A stretch of DNA of 64,000 bases from Pseudomonas jinjuensis (GTDB lineage: Bacteria > Pseudomonadota > Gammaproteobacteria > Pseudomonadales > Pseudomonadaceae). The translations under genes were made by a program, and so were the position numbers. The first letter of the stretch is position 1, and every line of letters begins with the position of its first letter. The notes below the pieces were generated by a model. The model did no database searches. It worked only from the letters and a program-made list of their open reading frames with translations, and was not told where the DNA came from. This document shows, piece by piece, positions 51,624 through 60,209 of the stretch. The DNA is taken from contig NZ_FNIJ01000005.1 in assembly GCF_900103845.1 (NCBI RefSeq), positions 248,001 to 312,000 of the forward strand, in the 5' to 3' direction.

Positions 51624-52868
51624 TCAGGTGGCTTCGAGAGCGGACGCCATGCGTGCCGGTGCCGTCTCGCGAAGGGACAGGGTCACCAGCAACCCGGCGG
51701 ACATGGCTGCCAGTGCGAGCAGCGGGGTGTACTGCACGCCGTGGTGGTGTGCGACGTAGCCGGCGAGGCCGGGGGCGATGCCGCCGCCGAAGATTTCACC
51801 GACGCCGACCACGAAGCCCGAGGCCGTGGACATCAGCGTGGCAGGCACCGACTCGGTGGTGGTGGGGCCCACGGTCAGGCAGATCAGGCCGAAATCGAAG
51901 AACACGGTGAAGAACAGCCAGAGGAAGAGGCGGGTGGTGTCGGCCCCGGTATTGATCAGCAGATAGAGCGATACCACGCCGCCAATGACCGAAAACACCA
52001 TGACCGGCTTGCGTCCGATCCGGTCCGAGAGGCTCGGCAACAGGATGGTGCCGACGGCACCGCCGAAGCCGATGGCGGAAAGCACGTAGCCCATCTGCTC
52101 CAGATCGAGGCCCAGGTGATCCAGCAGGTAGTTGGGCAGGAAGGCGCCCAGTACCACCAGCACCGTCAGCCAGCACATCATGCCGAGGATGTTCAACGGC
52201 ACGTTGCGGCTGCGGAACACCTCGGTCCAGTGGTGCTGCCCCGCATCGTGGGTGCTGGTATGCGCAGCCGCCGTGGCGGCATCGGTATTGCGCAGGACCC
52301 GGTACAGCAGATAGCCGACCAGGAGGCCCGGGGCCATCACCAGGGCGAAGACCCAGTGCCAGTCCATGTGATGCAACAGCTGGGTGGCGAGGATGGGCGC
52401 CAGGGCCAGGCCGAAGAGCGGCATCGCCGCCTGCTGGATGCCCAGGTTCAAGCCGTGGCGGCTCGGCCGGGAAGCTTCCAGGGTGGCGACGATGCTGGCT
52501 GGCGTGTAGGCGCCCTCGGCGGCACCGATGACTGCGCGAATCAGCAGCAGGCTGAGCAGTCCCGTGGCCAGGCCACTGCATCCCGCCAGCAGGGAGAAGA
52601 GTATGACGGCGGGAATGATGACCGCGCGATGGCCGAAGCGGTCGGACAGCTTGCCCATGAACAGGGACGAGATGCCCCAGGTCACGGCGAGGATGCCGGT
52701 GATCAACCCCAGGTCCTGATAATCCAGGCCTAGGTCCCGCATCATGACCGGGAACAGCGGCATGATCATGAAGCGGTCGATGCTGACAAGGCCGAAGCCG
52801 AGGGCGAGGAGGGTGACGGCCTTCCATTCGTAGGAGGCGTCAGCCGGACGAGCGACGTGCTGTTTCAT
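51624..52868 (-). CDS. MFS transporter (aromatic acid/metabolite type)
   Basis: The 414-residue protein has about twelve hydrophobic helices. The MFS loop motif after TM2 is GKLSDRFGHRAV, repeated in the second half as SLSDRIGRKPV, and an acidic FDFGLICLTVGP helix follows. It is inside the resorcinol/hydroxyquinol operon, so it probably imports the aromatic substrate. The start at 52868 (MKQHVARP) is chosen because it begins a normal MFS N-terminus. Confidence 0.9.
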   Translation of the reverse strand: MKQHVARPADASYEWKAVTLLALGFGLVSIDRFMIMPLFPVMMRDLGLDYQDLGLITGILAVTWGISSLFMGKLSDRFGHRAVIIPAVILFSLLAGCSGLATGLLSLLLIRAVIGAAEGAYTPASIVATLEASRPSRHGLNLGIQQAAMPLFGLALAPILATQLLHHMDWHWVFALVMAPGLLVGYLLYRVLRNTDAATAAAHTSTHDAGQHHWTEVFRSRNVPLNILGMMCWLTVLVVLGAFLPNYLLDHLGLDLEQMGYVLSAIGFGGAVGTILLPSLSDRIGRKPVMVFSVIGGVVSLYLLINTGADTTRLFLWLFFTVFFDFGLICLTVGPTTTESVPATLMSTASGFVVGVGEIFGGGIAPGLAGYVAHHHGVQYTPLLALAAMSAGLLVTLSLRETAPARMASALEAT

Positions 52869-52947
52869 CTTGGGTTCCACTCTTGTTCTTGTAGTAGGAG
52901 CGTGCCGGCACCTTGGGGCCGACACGGATGTCACGCTTTGGCTTGTG

Positions 52948-53787
52948 TCAGGCTGCGGCCATGACGAAGTCGAAATCGGCTATCCAGCGGGTCGCGCCCG
53001 TGGTGTTCGGCTCGAATGACTGGATCAGCGATGCCTTGACCCCGAACACGGTGTCGGATTCAAGGTACGGGTCGCCCTCGACGAAGGTGTGGGTGACGAT
53101 GCGCTGGTAACCCTCGGCCTCGACCAGGAAATGCATGTGCGCCGGCCGCCACGGATGCCGGCCGAGCCGCGCCAGTAGCTGGCCTACCGGGCCGTCGTCG
53201 GGGATGGGGTAGGACACCGGCTTGATGCCGCGGAACTGGTAACGCCCATCGGCGCCGGTGATGAAGCGCCCACGGTTGTTCCATGGCGGCTGCACTTCGG
53301 GCTGCTGGACGTCGTAGTAGCCCTCGGCGTTGTCCGACCAAACGTCCAGTACGGCACCCGCGATGGGTTGGCCGTCGAGGTCGAGAATGCGTCCTTCGTA
53401 GAGGCAGCTTTCGCCTTTCTCATCCAGAGAGATCGTGTCGCCCATGTTGCGAGTAGGGGCTCCGTCCACATGGAAGGGCCCGAACACCGTATTTTCCGTA
53501 GCGCCCAGTGGGCGTCGGTGATTGATGGCGTCCACCAGCATGGAGACGCCCAGGGTGTCGCTGAGCAGGATGAACTCCTGCCGATGTTCGGAGCAGATCT
53601 GTCCGCAGCGGGTCAGGAAGTCGATGGCCGTGGCCCACTCGGCTTCGGTCAGTTCCACATCCCTGATGAACCCGTGGAGATGTTCGATCAGTGACGTCAT
53701 GACAGTGCGCAGGCGCGGGTGGATGTCGTCCCCCATGCGCGCGTTCACGCTCTGGGCCGAGCCGGCTTCGGTGAAGTATTCGATCAT
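52948..53787 (-). CDS. Hydroxyquinol 1,2-dioxygenase (intradiol)
   Basis: The 279-residue intradiol dioxygenase has non-heme Fe(III) ligands Y158 (GYYDVQ), Y193 (SYPIP), H217 and H219 (AHMHF). The N-terminal helical linker domain (LRTVMTSLIEHLHGFIRDVEL) is typical of catechol/hydroxyquinol dioxygenases. The next gene is maleylacetate reductase, so hydroxyquinol is the likely substrate, giving maleylacetate. The start at 53787 has AAGGTG six bases upstream. Confidence 0.9.
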   Translation of the reverse strand: MIEYFTEAGSAQSVNARMGDDIHPRLRTVMTSLIEHLHGFIRDVELTEAEWATAIDFLTRCGQICSEHRQEFILLSDTLGVSMLVDAINHRRPLGATENTVFGPFHVDGAPTRNMGDTISLDEKGESCLYEGRILDLDGQPIAGAVLDVWSDNAEGYYDVQQPEVQPPWNNRGRFITGADGRYQFRGIKPVSYPIPDDGPVGQLLARLGRHPWRPAHMHFLVEAEGYQRIVTHTFVEGDPYLESDTVFGVKASLIQSFEPNTTGATRWIADFDFVMAAA

Positions 53788-53861
53788 GTGATGCACCTTG
53801 TGTTCTGCCTGTGGCTGCAATGTCAGGGCGGGGCACTGTCTTTCGGAGCGCCCCGGTCGCA

Positions 53862-54917
53862 TCAGTCCGGGCGTGCGCCGGACCAGGCCCTCTGCAGCAG
53901 TTCGCGGATCGCCTCCCGTTCCACCGGTCGCGGATTCCAGTAGGGGTTGCGCACAGCCAGGTCGGCGGCACGATCCAGGTCGGCTTCGTCGAGCCCGAGG
54001 TCCTTCAGCGCCAGAGGGGCGCCCAGGGAGGCGGCGAAATCGTGAAGGCCGACTCCCAGGTTGCCGCCGAAGAGTTCGGCGACCGGGCGCAAGGCATCGG
54101 CCGCGGCGACCTGGTTGTAGGCAGCCGTGTGCGGCAGCATCACGGCATGGGTTTCGGCATGGGGCAGGTTGAAGCTGCCGCCCAGGGTGTGGCAGAGCTT
54201 GTGGTGCAGGGCCATGCCGACAGTGCCGAGCACCGTGCCGCACAGCCAGGCGCCGTAGAGTGCGGTGCTACGTGGCGCGAGTTGATCGGGCTGGCGTACG
54301 ACGCCTGGCAGTGCTTCCTTCAATGCGCGAATGCCCTCCGTGGCCATCAGAGAGGTGATCGGATTGCGGTTGCGTGCATAGAGCCCTTCCACGGCGTGCG
54401 CCATGGCATTGAGGGCGCTGGTAACGCTCATGGGCACCGGCAATCCCAGGGTGAGTTCGGGGTCGTAGATCACCACCTCCGGCAGGATGCTCGGCGAACT
54501 CACGGTGGTCTTGAGGCCGTTCTCGGTCTGCCCGAGGATCGGCGTCACCTCGGAGCCGGCGTAGGTGGTCGGTATCACCACCTGGGGTGCGTCGTTGCGA
54601 TAGGCGATGGCCTTGCCCAGGCCGATGGTCGAACCCCCGCCCAGGGCCACGACACAGTCCGCGCCGAGTTCGGCGAAGCGCGTCATCGCCGCTTCGGTTA
54701 CCTCGACCGGGGTGTGCATGGTGGCGTGGGGGTATACGCCGACGCCCAGACCACCCAGGGCGTCGTTGAGGCATTCGGCCTCCGCCACCTGGGCTGGGGT
54801 GGAAAGCACCAGAGCGCGTCGGCAACCCAGTGAGGTGATCTCCTCTGCGACCTGTCGCGAGCTGCCCGCACCAAAAATGACGCGAGCGGGATGATTGGCA
54901 TAAATGAAGTCATGCAT
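53862..54917 (-). CDS. Maleylacetate reductase
   Basis: The 351-residue iron-containing-alcohol-dehydrogenase-fold protein has the NAD motif ALGGGSTIGLGKAIAYR and TTYAGSEVTPILG, and His-rich segments (MALHHKLCHTLGG, LPHAETHAVMLPH) where this group binds metal or substrate. It reduces maleylacetate to 3-oxoadipate, linking the hydroxyquinol route to the TCA cycle. It lies between dioxygenase and monooxygenase genes. Confidence 0.92.
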   Translation of the reverse strand: MHDFIYANHPARVIFGAGSSRQVAEEITSLGCRRALVLSTPAQVAEAECLNDALGGLGVGVYPHATMHTPVEVTEAAMTRFAELGADCVVALGGGSTIGLGKAIAYRNDAPQVVIPTTYAGSEVTPILGQTENGLKTTVSSPSILPEVVIYDPELTLGLPVPMSVTSALNAMAHAVEGLYARNRNPITSLMATEGIRALKEALPGVVRQPDQLAPRSTALYGAWLCGTVLGTVGMALHHKLCHTLGGSFNLPHAETHAVMLPHTAAYNQVAAADALRPVAELFGGNLGVGLHDFAASLGAPLALKDLGLDEADLDRAADLAVRNPYWNPRPVEREAIRELLQRAWSGARPD

Positions 54918-54941
54918 GGAAAGAAACTCCGGAAAGTTCGG

Positions 54942-56573
54942 TCAGGCGCAGGCGGCGTTGCTTGCCAGGTCAGGAAGGGCTGAGGTCAGGTGCAGTTGCT
55001 GCAGCAGGCTGTCCACCTGGTGGCGGAGGGACTCGGCCGAGACCGCGCTGGCCGCGACATAGAAGTCCGGGCGAATCACCAGGAAGCGGGCATCGATGCT
55101 GGCCAGCCAGGCGGCATAGGTGCCTTCGACATCTGCCACCTCGCAGGCAGTGCCCACCGGGCCAAGGGTGACGAATCGGGCGTCCAGTCGTTCCAGGGCC
55201 TGTACCTGTTCGGTGCCGAGCGCCTGGCGCGGTGATTGGCCATAGCCGATCACCAGCCAGCCACGCCCGACGACTTCGTCGAAGCGGCCGCAGCGCTCAC
55301 CAGCTCGAACGATGCCCTGTACCGAAAGCTCACCGGCATGGCCGGCATCAGGGAACCAGATGCCGGGCCCCAGCGAGGCCTTGTCGGTCGGCACCGGCTT
55401 CCGGCCGGATGCCTCCAGGTCGGCCTTCATCCGCTGGTCGCGCGCGGCGGCTTCCTCCGGGTCGGTGATGCAGATGATGCGGCCCAGTTCCATGGAGAAC
55501 TCGATGTAATGCTTGGCGTGCTCGCGGCGCTCGCTGGTGTAGCTGTCGAGTACTTCTTCGCCCATGACCCCGGAGAGGATGGCGTCCAGGCGCCAGCCCA
55601 GGGCCACCGCATCCCGCAGTCCGGCGCACATGCCTTCGCCGGCGAAGGGCGGCATCAGGTGAGCCGCGTCGCCCGCGATCAGGCCGCGACCGTTGCGCCA
55701 TGACTCCGCCCAGCGTGCCTGGAAGCGATAGACCGCACTGCGCTCGAGGGTCGAGTTCGCCGGGGTCAGACCCCAGGGGGACATCAGCTCCCAGGCCGTT
55801 TCGGGGGAGGACAGGGTCTCGGCGGATTCGCCGGGCAGGGCCATGAATTCCCAACGCAGCCGGCCCGGGCCGCCGGGGACGATGGTGGTGGGGCGCTTCG
55901 GATCGCACAGCTGCCAGTGCACCGGGTCGAGCACGCGCTCCTCGTGGGGGATCATGTCGAGGATCAGCCAGTCGTAGAAGAACCCGTGATCCGTGAAGCT
56001 GAGGTCCAGGGCCTGGCGGACGAAGCTGTTGGCGCCGTCGGCGCCGACCACGTAGCGGGCACGAATGCGCGTGGGATCGCCGGATTTTTCGCTGCTGCCT
56101 TGCAGCCAGATGCCATCTTCGTCCTGGCTAAGGGAATTGGCTTCCCAGCCACGAATCAGGCGAATGCTCGGGATACCCTGGGCAATGTCCAGCAGACGCT
56201 TTTCCAGGTCCGGTTGGTAGAACCAGTAGCGCACCCGCCAGCCGGACGCCGAGGTGCTCTTCCAGTCGACGATCTGCAGGTCTTCGCCGTCGGCATTGCG
56301 CCAGTAGTAGAGCTCGTCGTGGTAATTGATCGCCGGATCGTTGTCGGAGTCGATCCCGAGACAGGCGAGGATCCGCGCGATCTCATGGTCGAAGGTCACG
56401 GCACGCGGACGGTCATAGGGCTGCGGCCAGCGCTCCACCAGGCTGACCCGGTGGCCCTTCCTGCCCAGCAGAATTGCCAGCAGGGTTCCGACAGGACCGG
56501 CGCCGACGATCGCTACATCCGCGTCGTAGTCGGCGGTTTCGTGGCTGGTGTGGTTCGGCATCTTCATTGTCAT
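54942..56573 (-). CDS. FAD-dependent aromatic monooxygenase (MhpA/resorcinol hydroxylase-like)
   Basis: The 543-residue class A flavoprotein hydroxylase has the FAD loop GAGPVG (residues 24-29), the dual-function DG motif in YVVGADGANS, and the GD motif GLIAGDAAHLMPPFAGEG. A thioredoxin-like C-terminal domain follows. With hydroxyquinol dioxygenase downstream, it likely hydroxylates resorcinol (or a related diol) to hydroxyquinol; the exact substrate is inferred. It is the first gene of the operon, after the sigma54 promoter. Confidence 0.88.
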   Translation of the reverse strand: MTMKMPNHTSHETADYDADVAIVGAGPVGTLLAILLGRKGHRVSLVERWPQPYDRPRAVTFDHEIARILACLGIDSDNDPAINYHDELYYWRNADGEDLQIVDWKSTSASGWRVRYWFYQPDLEKRLLDIAQGIPSIRLIRGWEANSLSQDEDGIWLQGSSEKSGDPTRIRARYVVGADGANSFVRQALDLSFTDHGFFYDWLILDMIPHEERVLDPVHWQLCDPKRPTTIVPGGPGRLRWEFMALPGESAETLSSPETAWELMSPWGLTPANSTLERSAVYRFQARWAESWRNGRGLIAGDAAHLMPPFAGEGMCAGLRDAVALGWRLDAILSGVMGEEVLDSYTSERREHAKHYIEFSMELGRIICITDPEEAAARDQRMKADLEASGRKPVPTDKASLGPGIWFPDAGHAGELSVQGIVRAGERCGRFDEVVGRGWLVIGYGQSPRQALGTEQVQALERLDARFVTLGPVGTACEVADVEGTYAAWLASIDARFLVIRPDFYVAASAVSAESLRHQVDSLLQQLHLTSALPDLASNAACA

Positions 56574-56697
56574 TGTTGTCGTTCTCCGGATGCCGGACTG
56601 CCACGTCCGACATCGTCTTCTTGTTAGTGGGCAGTCCTTCCTGGACGCTGGGACGGTCTCCGTTCCATCCCTGGCGCTATGCGCTTGTCATGGAGAT

Positions 56698-56713
56698 ATC
56701 AAGCCTCGTGCCA
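56698..56713 (-). promoter_or_regulatory. Sigma54 (-24/-12) promoter for the hydroxyquinol operon
   Basis: On the - strand the sequence is TTGGCACGAGGCTTGAT: a perfect YTGGCACG -24 box, four bases, then TTGAT where the consensus is TTGCA (one mismatch at the -12 C). It is 125 bp before the monooxygenase start. The divergent gene encodes a sigma54-dependent activator, which supports the call. Confidence 0.7.
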
Positions 56714-56804
56714 ACGTCTTTGAGTGATTTTTTTGTCTTTTAAAAACAAGTACTTAATATTTTTTTCAACGGCCAGGTCCACGCGGATCGATTGAGGGTA
56801 ATCA

Positions 56805-56844
56805 ACATATTTGTTAGTTTCAGGATGCCGAATAACAAATATGT
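56805..56844. promoter_or_regulatory. Perfect 12-bp inverted repeat, probable activator-binding site (UAS)
   Basis: ACATATTTGTTA (56805-56816), 16 bases, TAACAAATATGT (56833-56844). The centre is about 112 bp upstream of the -24 box at 56708, a normal enhancer distance for a NtrC/XylR-type activator. It ends 8 bp before the regulator's start codon, so it may also control the regulator itself. Confidence 0.7.
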
Positions 56845-56852
56845 GAATAGCT

Positions 56853-58463
56853 ATGGGCGTACGTAACTTCCCCAAGGATCTGACCCGCCAATTCAGGATG
56901 GAGCCCGACAAGGGCAAGATCTGGCTCGGCCAGCAGCGCGCCTTCCTCATGCAATTGCCGGCCTTCGCCGCGTTCCGCCGCGAGTTGATCGCCGAGATCG
57001 GCGTGGCTCATGCACGTCGCCTTCTGGGGCGGATGGGCTATGCCGCTGGCTCCAGCGATGCCGAACTGGCGCGTGAGTTGCGCGGAGATGAAAGCGACCA
57101 TGCGTTCATGGCCGGGCCGCTTCTGCATGCCATGGAAGGGGTGACGCGGGTGGAGACGCTGCGCATGGAGGTGGACGTGGAGTCCGGCCATCACGTCGTC
57201 GAGCAGATCTGGCACGACTCCATCGAAGCCAGCGCCCACCTGGCTCACCTGCCCGTGTCGGCGGAGCCGGTCTGCTGGATGCAGGTTGGCCATGCGTCCG
57301 GCTTCAACAGCGCCTTCTTCGGGCGCACGGTGCTGTTCCGCGAGGTGGAATGCCGGGGCATGGGCCACGCGCACTGCCGCATCATCGGCAAGCCCATCGA
57401 GGAGTGGGGCGCTGATGCGGACGAGCTGGGCCTCTTCGGCTCAACCGACTACGTCAACGCCTCGCTCATGGACCCGGTGCTGGATGAGGCCCTGGCGGTA
57501 TCCGACCTGATCGGCGCCGATCCCAGTTTCCTCGCCACCTGCCGCCGCATCGAGAAGATCGCCATGCGGGATGTGACAGTGCTGTTCCAGGGCGAAACCG
57601 GCGTCGGCAAGGAACGTTTCGCTCGCCTCCTGCATCAGCTCAGCCATCGCGCGGACAAGCCGTTCGTGGCCGTCAACTGCGCGGCACTGCCGGAAACCCT
57701 GATCGAGTCGGAACTGTTCGGAGTGGAGAAGGGCGCCTTCACCGGCGCCAACCGCAGCCGCCCCGGACGCTTCGAACTGGCCAACGGCGGCACCCTTTTC
57801 CTCGACGAGATCGGGACCCTGACGCCGGTGGCCCAGGAAAAGCTGCTGCGCGTGCTGCAGGAACGGGAAGTGGACCGGCTGGGTGGCGACGCTCCGCGCC
57901 CGGTGGACATCCGGGTCATCGCCGCCACCAATGCGAATCTGGAGGACGATGTTCGCCAGGGCCGCTTCCGCGAAGACCTGTTCTACCGCATCAACGTGGT
58001 GCCCATTCACATTCCGGCCCTGCGCGAACGGCGCAATGACATCCCCCTGCTGATTCGTCACTTCATCAAGCGCTTCTCCACCCAGCACCAGCGCTCCATC
58101 AAGGGCCTTACCCGGGCGGCGGTCCGGGCTCTGCTCCAGTACGACTATCCGGGCAATGTTCGCGAGCTGGAGAACATCATCGAGCGGGGCGTGGTGCTGG
58201 CAGACGAGAATGAGCCGATCGGCCTCAGCGAATTGTTCCTGGCACCGCCGCGCGAGCCAGCCCCGATGCCCGCCGCCGACGCGCCGCCACGGCGCCAGGC
58301 GGTGATCGAAGAGTGGCTGGACGAGCACTCGCTGGAAGAGCTGATCGAAGCATCGGTGAATCGGTCCATGGGCCGCGCCGGCGGCAATGTCGCCGGAGCT
58401 GCTCGGCTGCTGGGCGTCACTCGCCGGCAGTTGGAGCACCGCCTGAAAAAACAGCAGGGGTAG
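56853..58463 (+). CDS. Sigma54-dependent activator, XylR/DmpR (V4R) family
   Basis: The 536-residue protein has, in order: a XylR_N sensor domain (about 15-110, with GRMGYAAGSSDAELA), a V4R domain (about 140-205, GHASGFNSAFFGRTVLFREVEC), and a AAA+ domain with Walker A GETGVGKE (247-254), the sigma54-contact loop GAFTGA (294-299) and Walker B LFLDEIG (near 315-321). A Fis-type HTH (GGNVAGAARLLGVTRRQLEH) is at the end. The sensor binds an aromatic effector, and the AAA+ unit opens the sigma54 promoter at 56698. The RBS is weak, so a later start is possible. Confidence 0.93.
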   Translation: MGVRNFPKDLTRQFRMEPDKGKIWLGQQRAFLMQLPAFAAFRRELIAEIGVAHARRLLGRMGYAAGSSDAELARELRGDESDHAFMAGPLLHAMEGVTRVETLRMEVDVESGHHVVEQIWHDSIEASAHLAHLPVSAEPVCWMQVGHASGFNSAFFGRTVLFREVECRGMGHAHCRIIGKPIEEWGADADELGLFGSTDYVNASLMDPVLDEALAVSDLIGADPSFLATCRRIEKIAMRDVTVLFQGETGVGKERFARLLHQLSHRADKPFVAVNCAALPETLIESELFGVEKGAFTGANRSRPGRFELANGGTLFLDEIGTLTPVAQEKLLRVLQEREVDRLGGDAPRPVDIRVIAATNANLEDDVRQGRFREDLFYRINVVPIHIPALRERRNDIPLLIRHFIKRFSTQHQRSIKGLTRAAVRALLQYDYPGNVRELENIIERGVVLADENEPIGLSELFLAPPREPAPMPAADAPPRRQAVIEEWLDEHSLEELIEASVNRSMGRAGGNVAGAARLLGVTRRQLEHRLKKQQG

Positions 58464-58817
58464 CACTGCTTCCTGGGGCCATCTCAACGCCGGCCGCGGT
58501 GCCGCGAGACTCTAGGCGTCTTTGGGGCGATGGCTGCCGGTTACGATCGGCAGAATCGGCCAGAAGCTGCCGGCGGGCGGAGCAGTTAAGAGTCTGAGTC
58601 GTGTCGATCCCCTAAGCATGACAGTCCCGAATCGGCACCTGTTTCGGTTCTTCCTTCACCGCTCCTGTCATTAGAAATTCTAATTTTGTATTAGGTAAAA
58701 TCATTAGGTCTGATAAGGCGTGACAGGTAGAAATACCAGGCGGGATCAACCAAGCGGTCTCTCGCAGCCTTGCGTAAATCGGCGTTTGCCGAGATCCAAT
58801 CCAATGAGGAGAAAAAC
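58464..58817. other. Gene-free 354-bp region with promoter-like dyads
   Basis: There is no convincing gene. The odd palindrome TTAGAA-A-TTCTAA is at 58671-58683. CCTGTCA (58664-58670) and TGACAGG (58721-58727) form outer inverted arms around an AT-rich core (taattttgtattaggtaaaa). It looks like a regulated promoter for the microORF and B3/B4 gene that follow. Confidence 0.4.
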
Positions 58818-58910
58818 ATGAAGTCCAGGATTCAACGACTATTCACCACCATGCGGGTGCTCTCTGTCGCATGGGGGGACTACAACAAAAGGAACCTGAT
58901 TCGTCGTTAG
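58818..58910 (+). CDS. 30-residue microORF
   Basis: A 30-codon frame begins MKSRIQRLFTTMRVL and ends NKRNLIRR before TAG. It has a strong GAGGAG site seven bases upstream of its ATG, better than most genes here. The peptide is basic and amphipathic with a Trp. It lies 38 bp before the B3/B4 gene. It could be a leader peptide or small protein. No family was recognised. Confidence 0.4.
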   Translation: MKSRIQRLFTTMRVLSVAWGDYNKRNLIRR

Positions 58911-58948
58911 ACGCGCCTTGTTAGAACCTGCAAGAGGAAACGTTTTTG

Positions 58949-59635
58949 ATGTTGTCCGTTGCCCCCGTTATCGACCCCCAAATTGCTGCGCTCGCCCCTG
59001 GCTTCAGGGCGCTGAGCCTGTGTGTCGAAGCCGCCCCGATCGTTAATCCGGACTTTGCCGCGAAGGCTCTGGCTGGTGCCTGTCAGGCGCTTGCTGCGGG
59101 GAGGCCTGCCTGGGCTGAAGCCCATCTTTCGGCATGGGACGAGGTATTTCGTCAGTTCGGTGCCAAGCCCCAGCGCACACCGTGTTCAGCCGCGGCATTG
59201 CGCAAACGGGCTCTGCGCGACGGCGGCCTGCCGAGCATCGATCCGATCGTCGATCTCTACAACGCGATCAGCCTGCAGTATGCGATTCCAGTCGGAGGTG
59301 AAAACCTCGCTGCCTATGTGGGTACGCCCAGGTTGGTAATCGCCGATGGAAGCGAGTCGTTCGACACCCTGAAGGATGGGCAACTGGTACATGAGCATCC
59401 AGAAGCGGGCGAAGTCATCTGGCGAGATGACCAGGGCGTTACCTGCCGTCGATGGAACTGGCGCCAAGGTGTCAGAACCCGCTTGGGGTCGGATGCCCTG
59501 CAGATGTGGTTCATCCTGGAAAGCCTTCCCGAAATGCCGCTCGAGGCGCTGCAGGAAGCAGGGGCGCGATTGATTGAAGGGTTGGAAGTGATGATGCCGG
59601 GAGCGGTTATCGAGCATTCGCTTTTAGCCCCGTGA
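58949..59635 (+). CDS. B3/B4 (PheRS beta editing-like) domain protein
   Basis: The 228-residue protein matches stand-alone B3/B4 tRNA-binding-domain proteins: LPSIDPIVDLYNAISLQYAIPVGGENL is split here as SIDPIVDLYNAISLQY and AIPVGGENLAAY, and DDQGVTCRRWNWRQGVRT follows. The fold is that of the editing domain of phenylalanyl-tRNA synthetase beta, so trans-editing of mischarged tRNA or amino-acid binding is likely. The start is ATG 58949, with GAGGAAA ten bases upstream. Confidence 0.8.
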   Translation: MLSVAPVIDPQIAALAPGFRALSLCVEAAPIVNPDFAAKALAGACQALAAGRPAWAEAHLSAWDEVFRQFGAKPQRTPCSAAALRKRALRDGGLPSIDPIVDLYNAISLQYAIPVGGENLAAYVGTPRLVIADGSESFDTLKDGQLVHEHPEAGEVIWRDDQGVTCRRWNWRQGVRTRLGSDALQMWFILESLPEMPLEALQEAGARLIEGLEVMMPGAVIEHSLLAP

Positions 59636-59663
59636 GGGAGCGCTGCTTGGCTGGATCGCGACG

Positions 59664-59882
59664 ATGACCCTTGGGTTGGGTGCGGATGCTTCGTCAGCGA
59701 CCGTTACAATTACCTTCGCCAGTTGCGCGGTACTGAGCATCACAATCTTCTGTGGCTATGCGCTCGTCTTCTCTACCGCAACTATGGTGCGGGCATACCG
59801 CCACGCGCGCCGATGGATTGAAGGCACTCTTGCAATGGTCTTTGGAGCAGCCGGATTAAAGATGCTGCTCTCTCGCTCCTAA
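59664..59882 (+). pseudogene. C-terminal fragment of a LysE/RhtB-type exporter
   Basis: The 72-residue frame has two hydrophobic segments and the ending YRHARRWIEGTLAMVFGAAGLKMLL, typical of the last helices of LysE/RhtB amino-acid exporters (about 205 residues). The first two-thirds are missing, so this is a truncated copy. An exporter gene after a B3/B4 gene is a plausible original pair. Confidence 0.55.
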
Positions 59883-59942
59883 TCTGTTGGTTTTGGGAAG
59901 TGCATTAACCTCAGTCGGAGAATGTCCGCTTCTGGCCGATTC

Positions 59943-60114
59943 TGTTGAAAAAGGAAGTCTTTGCTGGAGCCGCCTTTCAATCGTTCAAAAAACGCACGGC
60001 TTTGGCGTTGCTACGCGAAATCTGAAGCAGACCGGGCGGGCGCAGAACTGCTTCAGATTTCAACGTCCGCGGCCTACTTTCGCAGGCAGAAATCGCAGAG
60101 GGACTTTTTCAACA
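59943..60114. mobile_element. 172-bp MITE-like element with terminal inverted repeats
   Basis: TGTTGAAAAAG (59943-59953) and CTTTTTCAACA (60104-60114) are perfect 11-bp terminal inverted repeats. Inside is a perfect 14-bp inverted repeat, GAAATCTGAAGCAG at 60017-60030 and CTGCTTCAGATTTC at 60048-60061. No transposase is present. It lies in the 327-bp gap after the LysE fragment; no clear target duplication was seen. It looks like a non-autonomous relative of an IS whose ends read TGTTGAAAAAG. Confidence 0.6.
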
Positions 60115-60209
60115 CAATCTGCCAGCAGCAGTCATTCAGCTTGAGCTTCGGGAGGCTTGATTCGCGAAGTCTTCAGCTAGGTCGACATGGCCAGAAGACT
60201 GTTGCGAGT

